64,000 nucleotides of DNA, from positions 143,041,858-143,105,857 of the forward strand of contig CM043949.1 of the NCBI GenBank assembly GCA_014529385.2. Direction: 5' to 3'. Shown piece by piece: positions 42,320 through 54,508 of the stretch; position 1 is the stretch's first letter; each line of letters begins with the position of its first letter. The stretch is from Adiantum capillus-veneris (lineage: Eukaryota; Streptophyta; Polypodiopsida; Polypodiales; Pteridaceae). The position numbers were made by a program, and so were the translations under genes. The notes beneath the pieces were generated by a model, which did not search any database, was not told where the DNA came from, and saw only the letters and a list, made by a program, of their open reading frames with translations.

Positions 42320-43243
42320 TCATGTACCATCATAGAGCATCTTTTCCAAAGAGAGTGCTTCAAAGTCCTTGACGAGATCTTTATTGTTTGGCCCCTCAGA
42401 ATTTTGCCTGGAGTTACACTCATGCTTCATGTAACAATGCTTACATGAGACATCTGCCCTTTGACAGATCTTTGGTAGATCCTTTGGTAGAAGGCGACTC
42501 AAATAAAGCTTCAAGCGATACCCGTTTACCTTCTTGGACTGCTCTTTCCCATTCAAGTCCATAAGTTGATAGTAACTTGAATTGAAAGCCTTCTTAACTA
42601 TGTATGGCCCCTGCCATCTAGTTTCAAATTTGGCATCAAAACGATTATCGAGTCGATTGTCATACCTTAGCACAAGATCTCCTTCATTGATGCCTTTGTC
42701 CTTTAGTTTCTTGTCAAGCTTCTCCTTCGCCTGCGTAGCTTTTCTCTTGTAGCACTCGTATGCTACTTCTCTTTTCCACTCAAGCTCAGTTAAGGTAAGA
42801 AGTCGATCCATCCATGCTTCTTGATCATCTTGTGCTGCTTTGCCATGAAGTCGCATTATTGGAATGTTGAGCTCAATTGGTTGTAAAGCCTCTTGACCAT
42901 AGACCAAGTGAAATGGTGTAAACTCCGTGGCTTCCCTATATGTGGTTCGATACGCCCACAAGGCACCATCCAAGAAGTCATCCCACAACTTTGTCTTGTT
43001 TTTCACCATCTTTCTAATGATGCCTGCAATGACACCATTAGTTTTTTCTACCAAACCATTTGATTGGGGATAGTAGGGTGTACTATGGCGATGTAGAATG
43101 TGAAGTTCTTCATAGACTTCTGTGAGCAAGCCCTTTCTAAACCCTGGACCATTATCAGAAACAATCTCCAAAGGTGTGTCAAATCTACAACAAATGTGAG
43201 TGTAGACAAATTTGCTCACTATCCTCTCATTTATCCTTGCCAC
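42320..43243 (-). pseudogene. Element G integrase core and C-terminus
   Basis: The frame carries the second and third DDE residues (LEIVSDNGPGF and PYYPQSNGLVEK) and GALWAYRTTYREATEFTPFH. A GPY-like C-terminal module (TRWQGPYIVKKAFNSSYYQL) precedes a Cys/His tail (CQRADVSCKHCYMKHEC). No chromodomain is seen. Between this frame and the upstream one, two in-frame stops (near 43248 and 43298) separate it from the first DDE aspartate, with DYMTRWVEA visible between them. Confidence 0.9.
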
Positions 43244-43297
43244 ACTTTATGCTTCCACCCACCTAGTCATGTAGTCTATGACCACCAAGATATACGA

Positions 43298-44734
43298 TTA
43301 TCCATTTTTAGTCCTGGGCAATGGACCCATAGCATCAATGCCCCATTTTTCAAACAGACCATTTGCAAGGACTAGCTGACGTGGACCATGTAACAGACGC
43401 TTGTTTCCATTAATCTGACAATTGTGACAGCTTTTGCACCAATGTTGAACATCAATGTGCAAGCTTGGCCAAACGTATCCGGTAAGAAAAATCCTTTTTG
43501 CAGTGAGTTCCTGTGCAAAATAACCACCACACGCTTCCTCATGCAAACCTTCAAGAATGGCTAGAATCTCCTTGGTTGTTGGTATTCTCCTACAAACTTG
43601 ATCTTTTCCCCTTTGGTAAAGAGTACCTTCCAAAAACAAATATGAACTCGCCTTCTTAATGAGCCTCCGCTTTTGAGCCTTTGTGAAGCCCTCTGGAAAC
43701 TCGCCCTCTAAAATGTAGCTCACAATGGGAGCCAATGACTCCATCCCCTGGTACCTTGGTTGCTTTATCACTGTTGCTGCCATGATGACCTGCACTTCAC
43801 TCTCAACATATGCAACATCTGCATCTTCATTTTGTTTCCTAGGGATATGATATAGTTGCACTTCTTCAAATTGATTAAACAACCTACGAATGGCATGAAC
43901 TTTTGTCCTTAGGTTTTCATTCTTGCATGTCCAAATGCCTAAAATCTGCTTCACAATGAGAAGTGCATCTCCCTTTACCATGAGACGTTGTATACCTTGG
44001 CCAATGCATAACTTTAAACCATGAAGAAGTGTGTCGTATTCTGCTTCATTGTTGCTAGTTGAACCTGGTAGATTGACCTTCTTTTTCATGACCACCTCTC
44101 CACTTGTGTTGAGCAATACTAGCCCTCCCCCTGCTTTTCTTGTGACTCGTCGAAAAGCTCCATCAAAGAACAAGGTAAAAGCATTAGGAATATTTATCGG
44201 TGGTGGCAATGGTAGGGTCTTTATTTCAGGCACCTGAATCTCCTTCTCATGTACCCTATAAGTAAGGATCCCTGCCAATTGTGCACGCACACTATCTTCT
44301 ACCTTGAAAGAGTATTGGAACTCTTGCAATTCCATAATCCACTTTGAGATCCTAGTGCTAAGATTCATTTGAGATGACACCCAAGGAAACAAATTTTCTG
44401 CAGTGAGAATTACAAAAGGTTTTGGTAGCAAGTAGGATCTAAACTTTCTCACCGCAAACATGAGAGAAAGCATCATGAGTTTTGCCTCCGTGTAGCCTCT
44501 CTCCAAAGCATTCATGAACCTACTAGCAAAGTAGATGGGTCGCATCCGGGTACTATGGGGATCTTGTTGTAGCAAAACCGCTCCAATTGTTTCTTTCCCA
44601 ACACTAGAGCTAACAAAGAATGTGTACTCCCAACAAGGAGGCATGAGTGTTGGTAGCTCTGACAGGATGACTTTAATGTTACAAAAGTACTCTTCAAGCT
44701 CATAAGACCATGCAAATTCTACTTGTTGTGTCAA
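43298..44734 (-). pseudogene. Element G RT thumb, two RNase H domains and integrase zinc domain
   Basis: The 478-codon frame begins with the RT thumb and a degraded first RNase H (VSSSVGKETIGAVLLQQ, IYFASRFMNALERGYTEAK, VILTAENLFPWV). A second, archaeal-type RNase H follows with its acidic residues in place: LFFDGAF, SNNEAEYDTLLHGL, VKGDALLIV and RKQNEDADVAYVE. The double RNase H is the hallmark of the Tat clade. The integrase zinc domain comes last (LHEEACGGYF, CKSCHNCQ), but its second histidine is tyrosine. WGIDAMGP supplies the first DDE aspartate. Confidence 0.9.
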
Positions 44735-44737
44735 CTT

Positions 44738-45346
44738 TTACAAAGGATGAAGCAACTCCGAAGCTAAGTGAATAAAGCGTGACATATACTTCACCTTTTG
44801 AATGAATGAAATGACCTCTTTGAGATTCTTGGGTGATGGGAGCTCAATAAGAGCCTTTGCCTTTGAAGGATCCACCTCAATGTCTTTATAGGAAACCTTG
44901 TGACCAAGCAAGATCACTTCATCCTCACCTATGTGACATTTGTCGGGGTTGAGTTGACCTCCCATGTCATAGAGCTTCTTTAAATCTTCTTCTACCCTTT
45001 GTAGATGCAATGATTTTGAGCTATAAATGCAGAAATCATCAATGAACACCTTAATTGACTTTCCAAAGAATGCTTGAAACACCATGTTCATGAAACGTTG
45101 GAATGTTGCAGGAGCATTTGTCAGACCAAATGGCATGACTCTAAAAGCATAACAACCCCAAGGAGTGATGAAGGTTGTTTTTAACTGATCTTCCAATGCG
45201 ATACCTATTTGAAAGTAACCCGAGTAGCCATCACACACAGTGTACTTCTCATGACCAGCTACCTCATTTAGTATCTCATCTTGAAATGGAAGGGGAAAGT
45301 GATCTCTTTTTGTTGCCTGATTGAGTAGACGGTAATCCACACACAC
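44738..45346 (-). pseudogene. Element G reverse transcriptase
   Basis: The frame contains CVDYRLLNQATKRDHFPLPF, YTVCDGYSGYFQIGIALEDQ, FRVMPFGLTNAPATFQRFMN and the catalytic FIDDFCIYS. It ends GHKVSYKDIEVDPSKAKAL and FIQKVKYMSRFIHL. The usual GVVVP...W-VSPV entry lies in the upstream frame. A stop at about 44735 separates it from the thumb/RNase H frame, and one or more breaks at 45347-45392 separate it from the spacer. Confidence 0.9.
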
Positions 45347-45391
45347 CCTCCACTTGCCATTTTTCTTAGGAGTGACAACAACGGGAGAGAC

Positions 45392-45892
45392 TCACTCTGA
45401 ATTCTCCACTGGATAAATGAAACCTGCTGCTAGAAGCTTTCTTACCTCCTTGAGTAAAGCCTGGTCCTTGATAACTCCTAGCCTTCGTAGCTTTTGAACC
45501 TTAGGTGTGGCCTCTGGCTTCAACTCAATTTTGTGTTGAACAGTATCTACTCCACGCACATCGGTGTAGTCTTTAGCAAAAAGCCTCGGAAATTTCCCTA
45601 GCACACATTTGAACTCCTCTCTTTCGTCCTTTGTAAGTATTGTAGACAACATACCTTCTAACATTCCTTCATCTTGCACATTTTCGTTCTCTTGAGTACC
45701 TAACTCTTCCAAACCTCGAGAAGAGATCTCCTGGTTGTTTGGCTTAAACCTTACCCCCATGACTTCGATGGAAGACTCCTCTTCAGTAATGTTGCCGCTA
45801 CTTTCTCCTTCTGAAGTACTATCGGTCCAGTCTTCCTTCGTCTCACTTTGAGATGATTCTTCATGGAGCTCCTCTTGGCGTTGCTCCTTCAT
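45392..45892 (-). pseudogene. Element G protease-RT spacer and RT entry
   Basis: An acidic Glu/Ser-rich start (EESSQSETKEDWTDSTSEGE) precedes the pre-RT region: FPRLFAKDYTDVRGVDTVQH, LRRLGVIKDQALLKEVRKLL and AAGFIYPVENSE. Then a stop falls where W-VSPVVV would follow. Confidence 0.8.
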
Positions 45893-45952
45893 GTCAAAGA
45901 CAACCTTCTTATGATTGTCATTCCTGCAAATTAGCTTTCCACTCTCCCAATC

Positions 45953-46306
45953 CTACAAAGCTCGCATTTTCATTAGCCATGGTCTCCCTAAGATAAATAT
46001 GTAACCATTTCCTTTGGTAGACATAACATAAAAATCCACCGCCTTCTTAATGCCAAAGGCCTCCACAAAGACATTTTTACAACTGCCTACACACCTAGCC
46101 TTGCTATTGTTTGCCATCTTGACTTTAATTTCAGGTGTCTCATGGATGTGCATGCCTAGTTTTTGCATGAGTCCCTCTGTCATGATGCAAATTTGTGCAC
46201 CCCCATCCACTAGACCTTTCCTAACCAATCTTCCTTTGATGTAACAATCTAACACAGGTGTAATATCCTCATTCATTTCAGCATGTGCAATTTTTACAAC
46301 AGGCAC
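45953..46306 (-). CDS. Element G aspartic protease
   Basis: The 117-codon frame contains RKGLVDGGAQICIMTEGLMQ, where the catalytic triplet reads D-G-G rather than D-S/T-G, and the closing GYIFILGRPWLMKM. It overlaps the end of gag by 13 bases in another frame, a typical gag-pro arrangement. Confidence 0.8.
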   Translation of the reverse strand: MPVVKIAHAEMNEDITPVLDCYIKGRLVRKGLVDGGAQICIMTEGLMQKLGMHIHETPEIKVKMANNSKARCVGSCKNVFVEAFGIKKAVDFYVMSTKGNGYIFILGRPWLMKMRAL

Positions 46307-47586
46307 ACTCTCTTTTCTTTTACCTTTCTCCTAGTGCTAACTGCCTTTGTTAAATCCCTCCTAACTTGTGGGCATAATGCAAGAAACTGAGGCCATGAGA
46401 TATCAGGACCCTTACCTCTCATGTCTTCCAATAGGTTGTATGGAGCCATACCATGTCCAAGAGGGAAGTCTTGGAGATTGATACGACGTTGAGTCCTCTT
46501 AGCTTCCTTGGTCTCCTTTGCCTTCTTTTCTCGTCCATGATCACTTTGTGATGTGACTCCTTCTTTCTCTTTACCTTTTCCTCGGCCACGCTTAATGCCA
46601 TTTGCTTCCATGTCAACCTCATTTGAGTTTGTCACCTCTACTACATGCACATTTGGGTCTGGCAAAGGTGGAACTCCTTCCACTCCTTGTGGAGGTGGTC
46701 TTGCTCCATTTGGCCTTTGTAGAAGCCGTTGTTGCTGACTAGTTCCTTCTCCTGCATTCATCACTGGGTAATTCAAGTTAGGTCTCCCTGGCTCCCCACG
46801 GGGCCAAGGACAATTATACATTCCATGTCCAGACTCACCGCAATTCCAACATTGCAAGACTCTCCTAGGTCGTGAATCTCGCTCTTCAGACTTCTTTGTT
46901 TGTCCCTTTGGATCTACAGCTTGTGCAAGGTGAATTGACAAGCTGCTTAAAGATTCATTTAACTTCTCAATCACTTCCACCGTTAGCTCAGGAAGCTCCC
47001 TAGATGTTGATGCTTGTGACTTACCTTTGGGTCTAAGACCTTCTATTGGAACCTCCCCCCTTAAGCACTTGAGTTTCCTATATTTCTCAGCAGCCCTAGT
47101 TTCAGCTGCTTCAAAGGTAGCAGGTGCACCGGCCTCAACTTTTACCTTAAGGTCAGGAAAGAGTCCGGATATGAACCTCTCCTTCTTTAGAAACTCTGCA
47201 CCATCATCAGGGTTAGCAACATTTCTCACCCATACAGCCCAAAGATGTAGAAACTCTTGCTTGTACAAGTAGTAGTCATCTAAGTCTTTTTGCTTATGAG
47301 AAACAATATCTTGCCATAGCTTTTGAGTATTTTGGGGATCAAAGAAGTATCTCTTGAAATGATTCACAACTTCCGTGTAATTCTCTTTAACTTCTTCAGA
47401 CAAAGAGTCAAACCAAGTGCTAGCATCTTTCCTAAGGACCACCTCAAACATCTCTACACGTTCTTGATCAGTTACTATCCTCTTGATACGACAAGACATC
47501 TTGAAATTTGCTAAAAATAATTCTGCATCCTCTCTAGGCTCTCCAAAGAAAAGAGGCTATCCGGACATTTGGCGTTGCGCCTCCAT
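46294..47586 (-). pseudogene. Element G gag with one zinc knuckle
   Basis: The likely start is ATG at 47586-47584 (MEAQRQMSG), followed by an in-frame TAG at 47557-47559. After that, FFGEPREDAELFLANFK leads into the open frame from 47499. The capsid-like region reads KDASTWFDSLSEEVKENYTE, HFKRYFFDPQNTQKLWQDI and FLHLWAVWVRNV. A zinc knuckle, CWNCGESGHGMYNC, and a Lys-rich C-terminus follow. The TAG blocks translation from the first ATG; the internal ATG at 47499 could still start a shortened protein. Confidence 0.88.
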
Positions 47587-48480
47587 TGAATCGGTTTCAA
47601 AGTGACAACACATTTTTGTTTTTCTTTCTTAAAAAATTTACACAATAATGTTTTCTAAATTGCAATCTATTTTACAACAAAATAAAATATTCACATCAAA
47701 TGACCTATGATAATCAATAAGAGACAGGATGACAGGGTTTGGTGATGCGAGAATTTCTCCTACTCTTTGGGCACCAAACATGAACACCATACGTTGTTGA
47801 AAATGGATTTTTCTACTAATTACAATGTTTATTCTAATGTGTGGAGTGAAATGAAAGAGGAAAACCTCTTTCTTGGCCCATTATCCATGGTCTATGCATG
47901 ACCTAATTCTTAAAACAAAACAAAAATATAGACGTCCAAACTAAGGTCGTACCTAATGAGAGGCAAAATAATGGATTTATTGATGCGTTTATCTCTGCCA
48001 ACTTAAGAGGACCTAAAATTCTACTAATTACACGTTGAAATTGCAACTTAGTACTAACAATTATATCTACCTTCTGCCTTGCAATGGGAATGAAGGGATC
48101 ATACAAATTCTCATGATTCATACAAGCTACTTAATTATGCTAAAGGTTGAGCCTTCACAAAAATATACAAGCCGTCCTCAGTGAGGGCACCACTTTGAGG
48201 CGGTCCGGTGCGGGCAACAAGAAGAGCGGCCTCTAAACACCCTTCGAGGCTCCCGTGTTGCTCAATTGGGTTGAGGTTGAAAAAAACAACAAACACACAC
48301 ACAAACCCGCAACCTAACCCTACACAAATTTGGGGCACCACCTAGTTTTGGATGCGAACTAGGATACGTAAAGAGAGAGAGAGAGAGAGAGAGAGAGTGC
48401 TCGGGCTGCTTTGAAATGTATCGGCAATGATCAAGCAAACACAATTATATATGTAAGAAAGAGACAGAAGAGGGAGGGGA
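47587..48480 (-). other. Element G leader
   Basis: Non-coding on the minus strand, with a (GA)n run at 48371-48398 on the plus strand. A stretch at about 48200-48440 (CAGCCCGAGCAC, GGTGGTGCCCC, TTCTTGTTGCCCGC) recurs in plus orientation at 56240-56520. The primer-binding site could lie at GGTGGTGCCCC, but I cannot assign the tRNA. Confidence 0.6.
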
Positions 48481-50795
48481 TGCTTGTTGCATTAATACCT
48501 TCTTACAAATCTGTCATGACCGATCAAAGTGAGATTAGTATTTGTTCAACATAGCTTGAGTAAATTTCACCACGACACATCACAAGAAAAGCCACCCCAA
48601 TCACTGTCTTAAGGCCAAGGGAGTCCTCTCCACCCTGTCGCCCTCTTACAATATGTGGGATTTATGGCTAAATTCATGACAACACCCAGACACAAGCTAT
48701 CAAGAACTAAAAATATCACCAAGACACTTATACATCATTGTTGTCCATTACTTCACGTTGGAAGAGAGACAAAGTATCCAAGCTTAGTCCAAATCCACCC
48801 TCCTTGATTCAGCAAATGTTGAGCTTATACTAGTAGGAGGAATGATAGATTTTTCACTCTCAATTGAATGATCGCTCTCTCTCTTACAATGGCATAGAGT
48901 TCCCGTGCTAATCACCCCTATTACAACACATGCACAAAGCATACGACAATGAGATTCCACTCAAGAGCTTCTTCTAGAGAGGTTGAGCTCGGCTTCTCAA
49001 GCTATAGCATAGTGCTCTTGCTTAAGGCTCTCACCTTTTTGTGCTAGCTACACCTTCCTTTTATAGCAATTTTGAGGGCTAGGGTTACTCCTCTAACCAT
49101 GGTTGGGTTAGATTTTCAGCACTTTTCTAATTTCTTTTGCTTGGAATTATCAAGAAGTTGGTGGGGATAGATGAAGAAGAGAGAGAGGAGAGAAGTGGAG
49201 GTGATAGGACTTTTCATACTAAGTTAGTGTTAGTAAATTAGTAGAGTTAGTATTTTTATTGATTTACAAATGAAATTGGATATTTACAATGGGAGTATTC
49301 ATGTAGGATACGAATAAGGAAGAAAAAACTCTTAATAGGTAAGAAACATGGATTTCTTACAATGTCGATGCTCCAAGTGTCTTGAGTAGGGTCAATTTTG
49401 ACGCTTGTTGACGGTCCACTAGCTTTGACGGTACGTTTTTTCTCCACTCTTGACCTTCTTTGGGAGCCAAGGTAAGTGAACATGAGTAATCAATCACCAT
49501 GATGCTGTGTTTCAAGAGAAGAGGCTGAATTTTGTGTTTTTTTTATAAATATGGGTAATATGGAAGAGAAAAAATGAGAGTCGGTGGTCAATTTTGGAAT
49601 GGAAGTGTGTGTAGGAAACATGAGTTCACCATGGTTTCTCTTATTCTTCAAGGTTGAGAAGAAGGTGAGTACGGTGCAGAGAGGACTGGTGAGAGAGGTG
49701 GGGATGGTGAGTGGAGAGGTGTGTGTGAAAGAGGAAAATGGTAAAGTGGAAGAGGGAGTGTGGCTGCATAGCATGGGAAAACTGGGGTCCACAAATAAAA
49801 TCCTAGCTCACAGCTCGTAGCTCAAAAAAATATAAAAAATTTTGAGGTGAAAGTTCAGCTCACGAGCTACAACTTTTTTTTGTATTACCTTTTCAAGTTC
49901 GGGGAGCATGTGATCTTTAAAAATTCAACAAAACCGACTGTTTTTTCCACTGCACAAGGTCTTTGTGAGGTCCTTCTTTGGATGATTCTTTTGAATACCT
50001 CCAAGAGTGAGCTCCCCATGGTGCATGCATGCATTCCACATACCCTTGACCTTATTTGGTAGGTCTATAATTGAAGATATTGTTGAGATCATGATATAAG
50101 TGAATAGTACAACTAAGAAAATCAAATATTGAGGGGTCTAAAAAAATATGTACATGTCAAATATAAATAATATAGGTGGAAAAAATATAAAGGGGTCAAA
50201 ATAAATCTCTCTCATTATAAGTCTACCATAAAAAGATGAATATTTTTGGTGTTCTAATTTATGAGAGTAAAAGAGAATAGATGTAGGAAGGAAAAATCAC
50301 AATAGTGAAAAAATATACACATAAATAAAACTAGTTTTTTTGGATTTTTGTTGGGATGGAGTTACACCAAAAATAAGAGAAGCTTGCATGAAATTATTTT
50401 TATATGGAATAAAGAGTATGCAAAATGGTAAGAAAAAATATGGTAATGGTGAGTCAATATACATAGCATAAATAACACACCATAGGTAGAAATATTTAAA
50501 TAAATACCAAAATAATTATGAAAAATCTTTTTATTTATGCCTTATATACAATGAAATATTTACACACAAATGGGCCATAATATACTTATATTTTTATATT
50601 TTTTTGGCTCAACTAGCCCAGTGACTAGCTAATTGAGGGTTTTAAAGAAGATATGGAAAAAGTCCCCTAACTCACACACGCCTATGTATAGTGAAATGGT
50701 AGGGATAGCCACAGTTTTTGGATGATTTTGGTAGGGTGGGTTAACTCACTATGGCAATTACGGAGAGCCGGAAAACGGCTATCATTAGCCCTTCC
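48481..50795 (-). repeat. G-family LTR, middle copy shared by G and H
   Basis: This is the longest copy. The outer boundary is set by the purine-rich CTGAGGAAGGG after the H integrase stop; the inner boundary is approximate. A minus-strand TATAAAAGG lies at about 49060. The segment 49800-50580, AT-rich and without coding frames, is missing from the 41254-42297 copy. Confidence 0.75.
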
Positions 50796-50812
50796 TCAGA
50801 ATGATGGTATAT

Positions 50813-51736
50813 TCATGTACCATCATAGAGCATCTTTTCCAAAGAGAGTGCTTCAAAGTCCTTGACGAGATCTTTATTGTTTGGCCCCTCAGAATTTTGC
50901 CTGGAGTTACACTCATGCTTCATGTAACAATGCTTACATGAGACATCTGCCCTTTGACAGATCTTTGGTAGATCCTTTGGTAGAAGGCGACTCAAATAAG
51001 GCTTCAAGCGATACCCGTTTACCTTCCTGGACTGCTCTTTCCCATTCAAGTCCATTAGTTGATAGTAACTTGAATTAAAAGCCTTCTTAACTATGTATGG
51101 CCCCTGCCATCTAGTTTCAAATTTGGCATCAAAACGATTATCGAGTCGATTGTCATACCTTAGCACAAGATCTCCTTCATTGATGCCTTTGTCCTTTAGT
51201 TTCTTGTCAAGCTTCTCCTTCGCCTGCGTAGCTTTTCTCTTGTAGCACTCGTATGCTACTTCTCTTTTCCACTCAAGCTCAACTAAGGTAAGAAGTCGAT
51301 CCATCCATGCTTCTTGATCATCTTGTGCTGCTTTGCCATGAAGTCGCATTATTAGAATGTTGAGCTCAATTGGTTGTAGAGCCTCTTGACCATAGACCAA
51401 GTGAAATGGTGTAAACTCCGTGGCTTCCCTATATGTGGTTCGATACGCCCACAAGGCACCATCCAAGAAGTCATCCCACAACTTTGTCTTGTTTTTCACC
51501 ATCTTTCTAATGATGCTTGCAATGACACCATTAGCTTTTTCTACCAAACCATTTGATTGGGGATAGTAGGGTGTACTATGACGATGTAGAATGTGAAGTT
51601 CTTCACAGACTTCTGTGAGCAAGCCCTTTCTAAACCCTGGACCATTATCAGAAACAATCTCCAAAGGTGTGTCAAATCTACAACAAATGTGAGTGTAGAC
51701 AAATTTGCTCACTATCCTCTCATTTATCCTTGCCAC
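50813..51736 (-). pseudogene. Element H integrase core and C-terminus
   Basis: Same length and nearly the same sequence as 42320-43243, with VSDNGPGF and YPQSNGLVEK. The two stops upstream of it (near 51741 and 51791) are the same as in G, so the copies share an inactivated ancestor. Confidence 0.9.
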
Positions 51737-51790
51737 ACTTTATGCTTCCACCCACCTAGTCATGTAGTCTATGGCCACCAAGATATACGA

Positions 51791-53227
51791 TTATCCATTT
51801 TTAGTCCTGGGCAATGGACCCATAGCATCAATGCCCCATTTTTCAAACGGACCATTTGCAAGGACTAGCTGACGTGGACCATGTAACAGACGCTTGTTTC
51901 CATTAATCTGACAATTGTGACAGCTTTTGCACCAATGTTGAACATCAATGTGCAAGCTTGGCCAAACGTATCCGGTAAGAAAAATCCTTTTTGCAGTGAG
52001 TTCCTGTGCAAAATAACCACCACACGCTTCCTCATGCAAACCTTCAAGAATGGCTAGAATCTCCTTGGTTGTTGGTATTCTCCTACAAACTTGATCTTTT
52101 CCCCTTTGGTAAAGAGTACCTTCCAAAAACAAATATGAACTCGCCTTCTTAATGAGCCTCCGCTTTTGAGCCTTTGTGAAGCCCTCTGGAAACTCGCCCT
52201 CTAAAATGTAGCTCACAATGGGAGCCAATGACTCCATCCCCTGGTACCTTGGTTGCTTTATCACTGTTGCTGCCATGATGACCTGCACTTCACTCTCAAC
52301 ATATGCAACATCTGCATCTTCATTTTGTTTCCTAGGGATATGATATAGTTGCACTTCTTCAAATTGATTAAACAACCTACGAATGGCATGAACTTTTGTC
52401 CTTAGGTTTTAGTTCTTGCATGCCCAAATGCCTAAAATCTGCTTCACAATGAGAAGTGCATCTCCCTTTACCATGAGACGTTGTATACCTTGGCCAATGC
52501 ATAACTTTAAACCATGAAGAAGTGTGTCGTATTCTGCTTCATTGTTGCTAGTTGAACCTGGTAGATTGACCTTCTTTCTCATGACCACCTCTCTACTTGT
52601 GTTGAGCAATACTAGCCCTCCCCCTGCTTTTCCTGTGACTCGTCGAAAAGCTCCATCAAAGAACAAGGTAAAAGCATTAGGAATATTTTTCGGTGGTGGC
52701 AATGGTAGGATCTTTATTTCAGGCACCTGAATCTCCTTCTCATGTACCCTATAAGTAAGGATCCCTGCCAATTGTGCACGCACACTATCTTCTACCTTGA
52801 AAGAGTATTGGAACTCTTGCAATTCCATAATCCACTTTGAGATCCTAGTGCTAAGATTCATTTGAGATGACACCCAAGGAAACAAATTTTCTGCAGTGAG
52901 AATTACAAAAGGTTTTGGTAGCAAGTAGGATCTAAACTTTCTCACCGCAAACATGAGAGAAAGCATCATGAGTTCTGCCTCCGTGTAGCCTCTCTCCAAA
53001 GCATTCATGACCCTACTAGCAAAGTAGATGGGTTGCATCCGGGTACTATGGGGATCTTGTTGTAGCAAAACCGCTCCAATTGTTTCTTTCCCAACACTAG
53101 AGCTAACAAAGAATGTGTACTCCCAACAAGGAGGCATGAGTGTTGGTAGCTCTGACAGGATGACTTTAATGTTACAAAAGTACTCTTCAAGCTCATAAGA
53201 CCATGCAAATTCTACTTGTTGTGTCAA
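51791..53227 (-). pseudogene. Element H RNase H domains and integrase zinc domain
   Basis: Corresponds to 43298-44734 but is split by one extra stop at about 52409 (WACKN-stop), giving frames 53227-52409 and 52375-51791. The archaeal-type RNase H acidic residues and the His-to-Tyr change in the integrase zinc domain (EACGGYF) are as in G. Confidence 0.9.
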
Positions 53228-53770
53228 CTTTTACAAAGGATGAAGCAACTCCGAAGCTAAGTGAATAAAAGCGTGACATATACTTCACCTTTTGAATGAA
53301 TGAGATGACCTCTTTGAGATTCTTGGGTGATGGGAGCTCAATAAGAGCCTTTGCCTTTGAAGGATCCACCTCAATGTCTTTATAGGAAACCTTGTGACCA
53401 AGCAAGATCATTTCATCCTCACCTATGTGACATTTGTCGGGGTTGAGTTGACCTCCCATGTCATAGAGCTTCTTTAAATCTTCTTCTACCCTTTGTAGAT
53501 GCAATGATTTTGAGCTATAAATGCAGAAATCATCAATGAACACCCTAATTGACTTTCCAAAGAATGCTTGAAACACCATGTTCATGAAAAGTTGGAATGT
53601 TACAGGAGCATTTGTCAGACCAAATGGCATGAATCTAAAAGCATAACAACCCCAAGGAGTGATGAAGGTTGTTTTTAACTGATCTTCCAATGCGATACCT
53701 ATTTGAAAGTAACCCGAGTAGCCATCACACACAGTGTACTTCTCATGACCAGCTACCTCATTTAGTATCT
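53193..53770 (-). pseudogene. Element H reverse transcriptase, 5'-truncated
   Basis: It begins at EILNEVAGHEKYTVCDGYSG, directly fused to LTR sequence at 53771. It retains MPFGLTNAPVTFQ and FIDDFCIYS. Gag, protease and the RT N-terminus are absent, and a frameshift near 53260 alters the end. Confidence 0.9.
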
Positions 53771-54508
53771 CCAGGGGAGTCCTCTCCACCCTGTCGCCCT
53801 CTTACAATATGTGGGATTTATGGCTAAATTCATGACAACACCCAGACACAAGCTATCAAGAACTAAAAATATCACCAGACACTTACACATCATTGTTGTC
53901 CATTACTTCACGTTGGAAGAGAGACAAAGTATCCAAGCTTAGTCTAAATCCACCCTCCTTGATTTAGCAAATGTTGGGCTTACACTAGTAGGAGGAATGA
54001 TAGATTTTACACTCTCAATTGAATGATCGCTCTCTCTCTTACAATGGCATAGAGTTCCCGTGCTAATCACCCCTATTACAACACATGCACAAGCATACGA
54101 CAATGAGCTTCCACTCAAGAGCTCCTTCTAGAGAGGTTGAGCTTGGCTTCTCAAGCTATAGCATAGTGCTCTTGCTTAAGGCTCTCATCTTTTTGTGCTA
54201 GCTACACCTTCCTTTTATAGCAATTTTGAGGCCTAGGGTTACTCCTCTAACCATGGTTGGGTTAGATTTTTAGCACTTTTCTAATTTCTTTTGCTTGGAA
54301 TTATCAAGAAGTTGGTGGGGATAGATGAAGAAGAGAGAGAGGAGAGAAGTGGAGGTGATAGGACTTTTCATACTAAGTTAGTGTTAGTAAATTAGTAGAG
54401 TTAGTATTTTTATTGATTTACAAATGGAATTGGATATTTACAATAGGAGTATCCATGTAGGATACAAATAAGGAAGAAAAAACTCTTAATACGTAAGAAA
54501 CATGGATT
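53771..54508 (-). repeat. G-family LTR fragment, left arm of a large palindrome
   Basis: Matches 48600-49365 in the same orientation and 55308-56030 in the opposite orientation. It stops at GGATTTCTTA (54508), where plus-oriented LTR sequence starts. Confidence 0.88.

Larger units (their letters stand above)
41254..54508 (-). mobile_element. Tandem G/H array: LTR-H-LTR-G-LTR, Tat-like Ty3 elements
   Basis: Three related LTR segments (41254-42297, about 48480-50795, 53771-54508) alternate with two internal regions on the minus strand. G (42320 to about 48480) holds gag, protease, RT, two RNase H domains and integrase. H (50813-53770) holds RT to integrase only. The middle LTR serves as 3' end of H and 5' end of G. 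Such arrays arise by recombination between LTRs or by unequal exchange. All genes carry stops. Confidence 0.85.

Noticed and set aside
42309-42334. Short palindrome ATGATGGTA...TACCATCAT at the integrase stop, repeated at 50800-50825
   Set aside because: A 9-bp stem in AT-rich DNA, repeated only because G and H are duplicates; no evidence for a terminator or other function.
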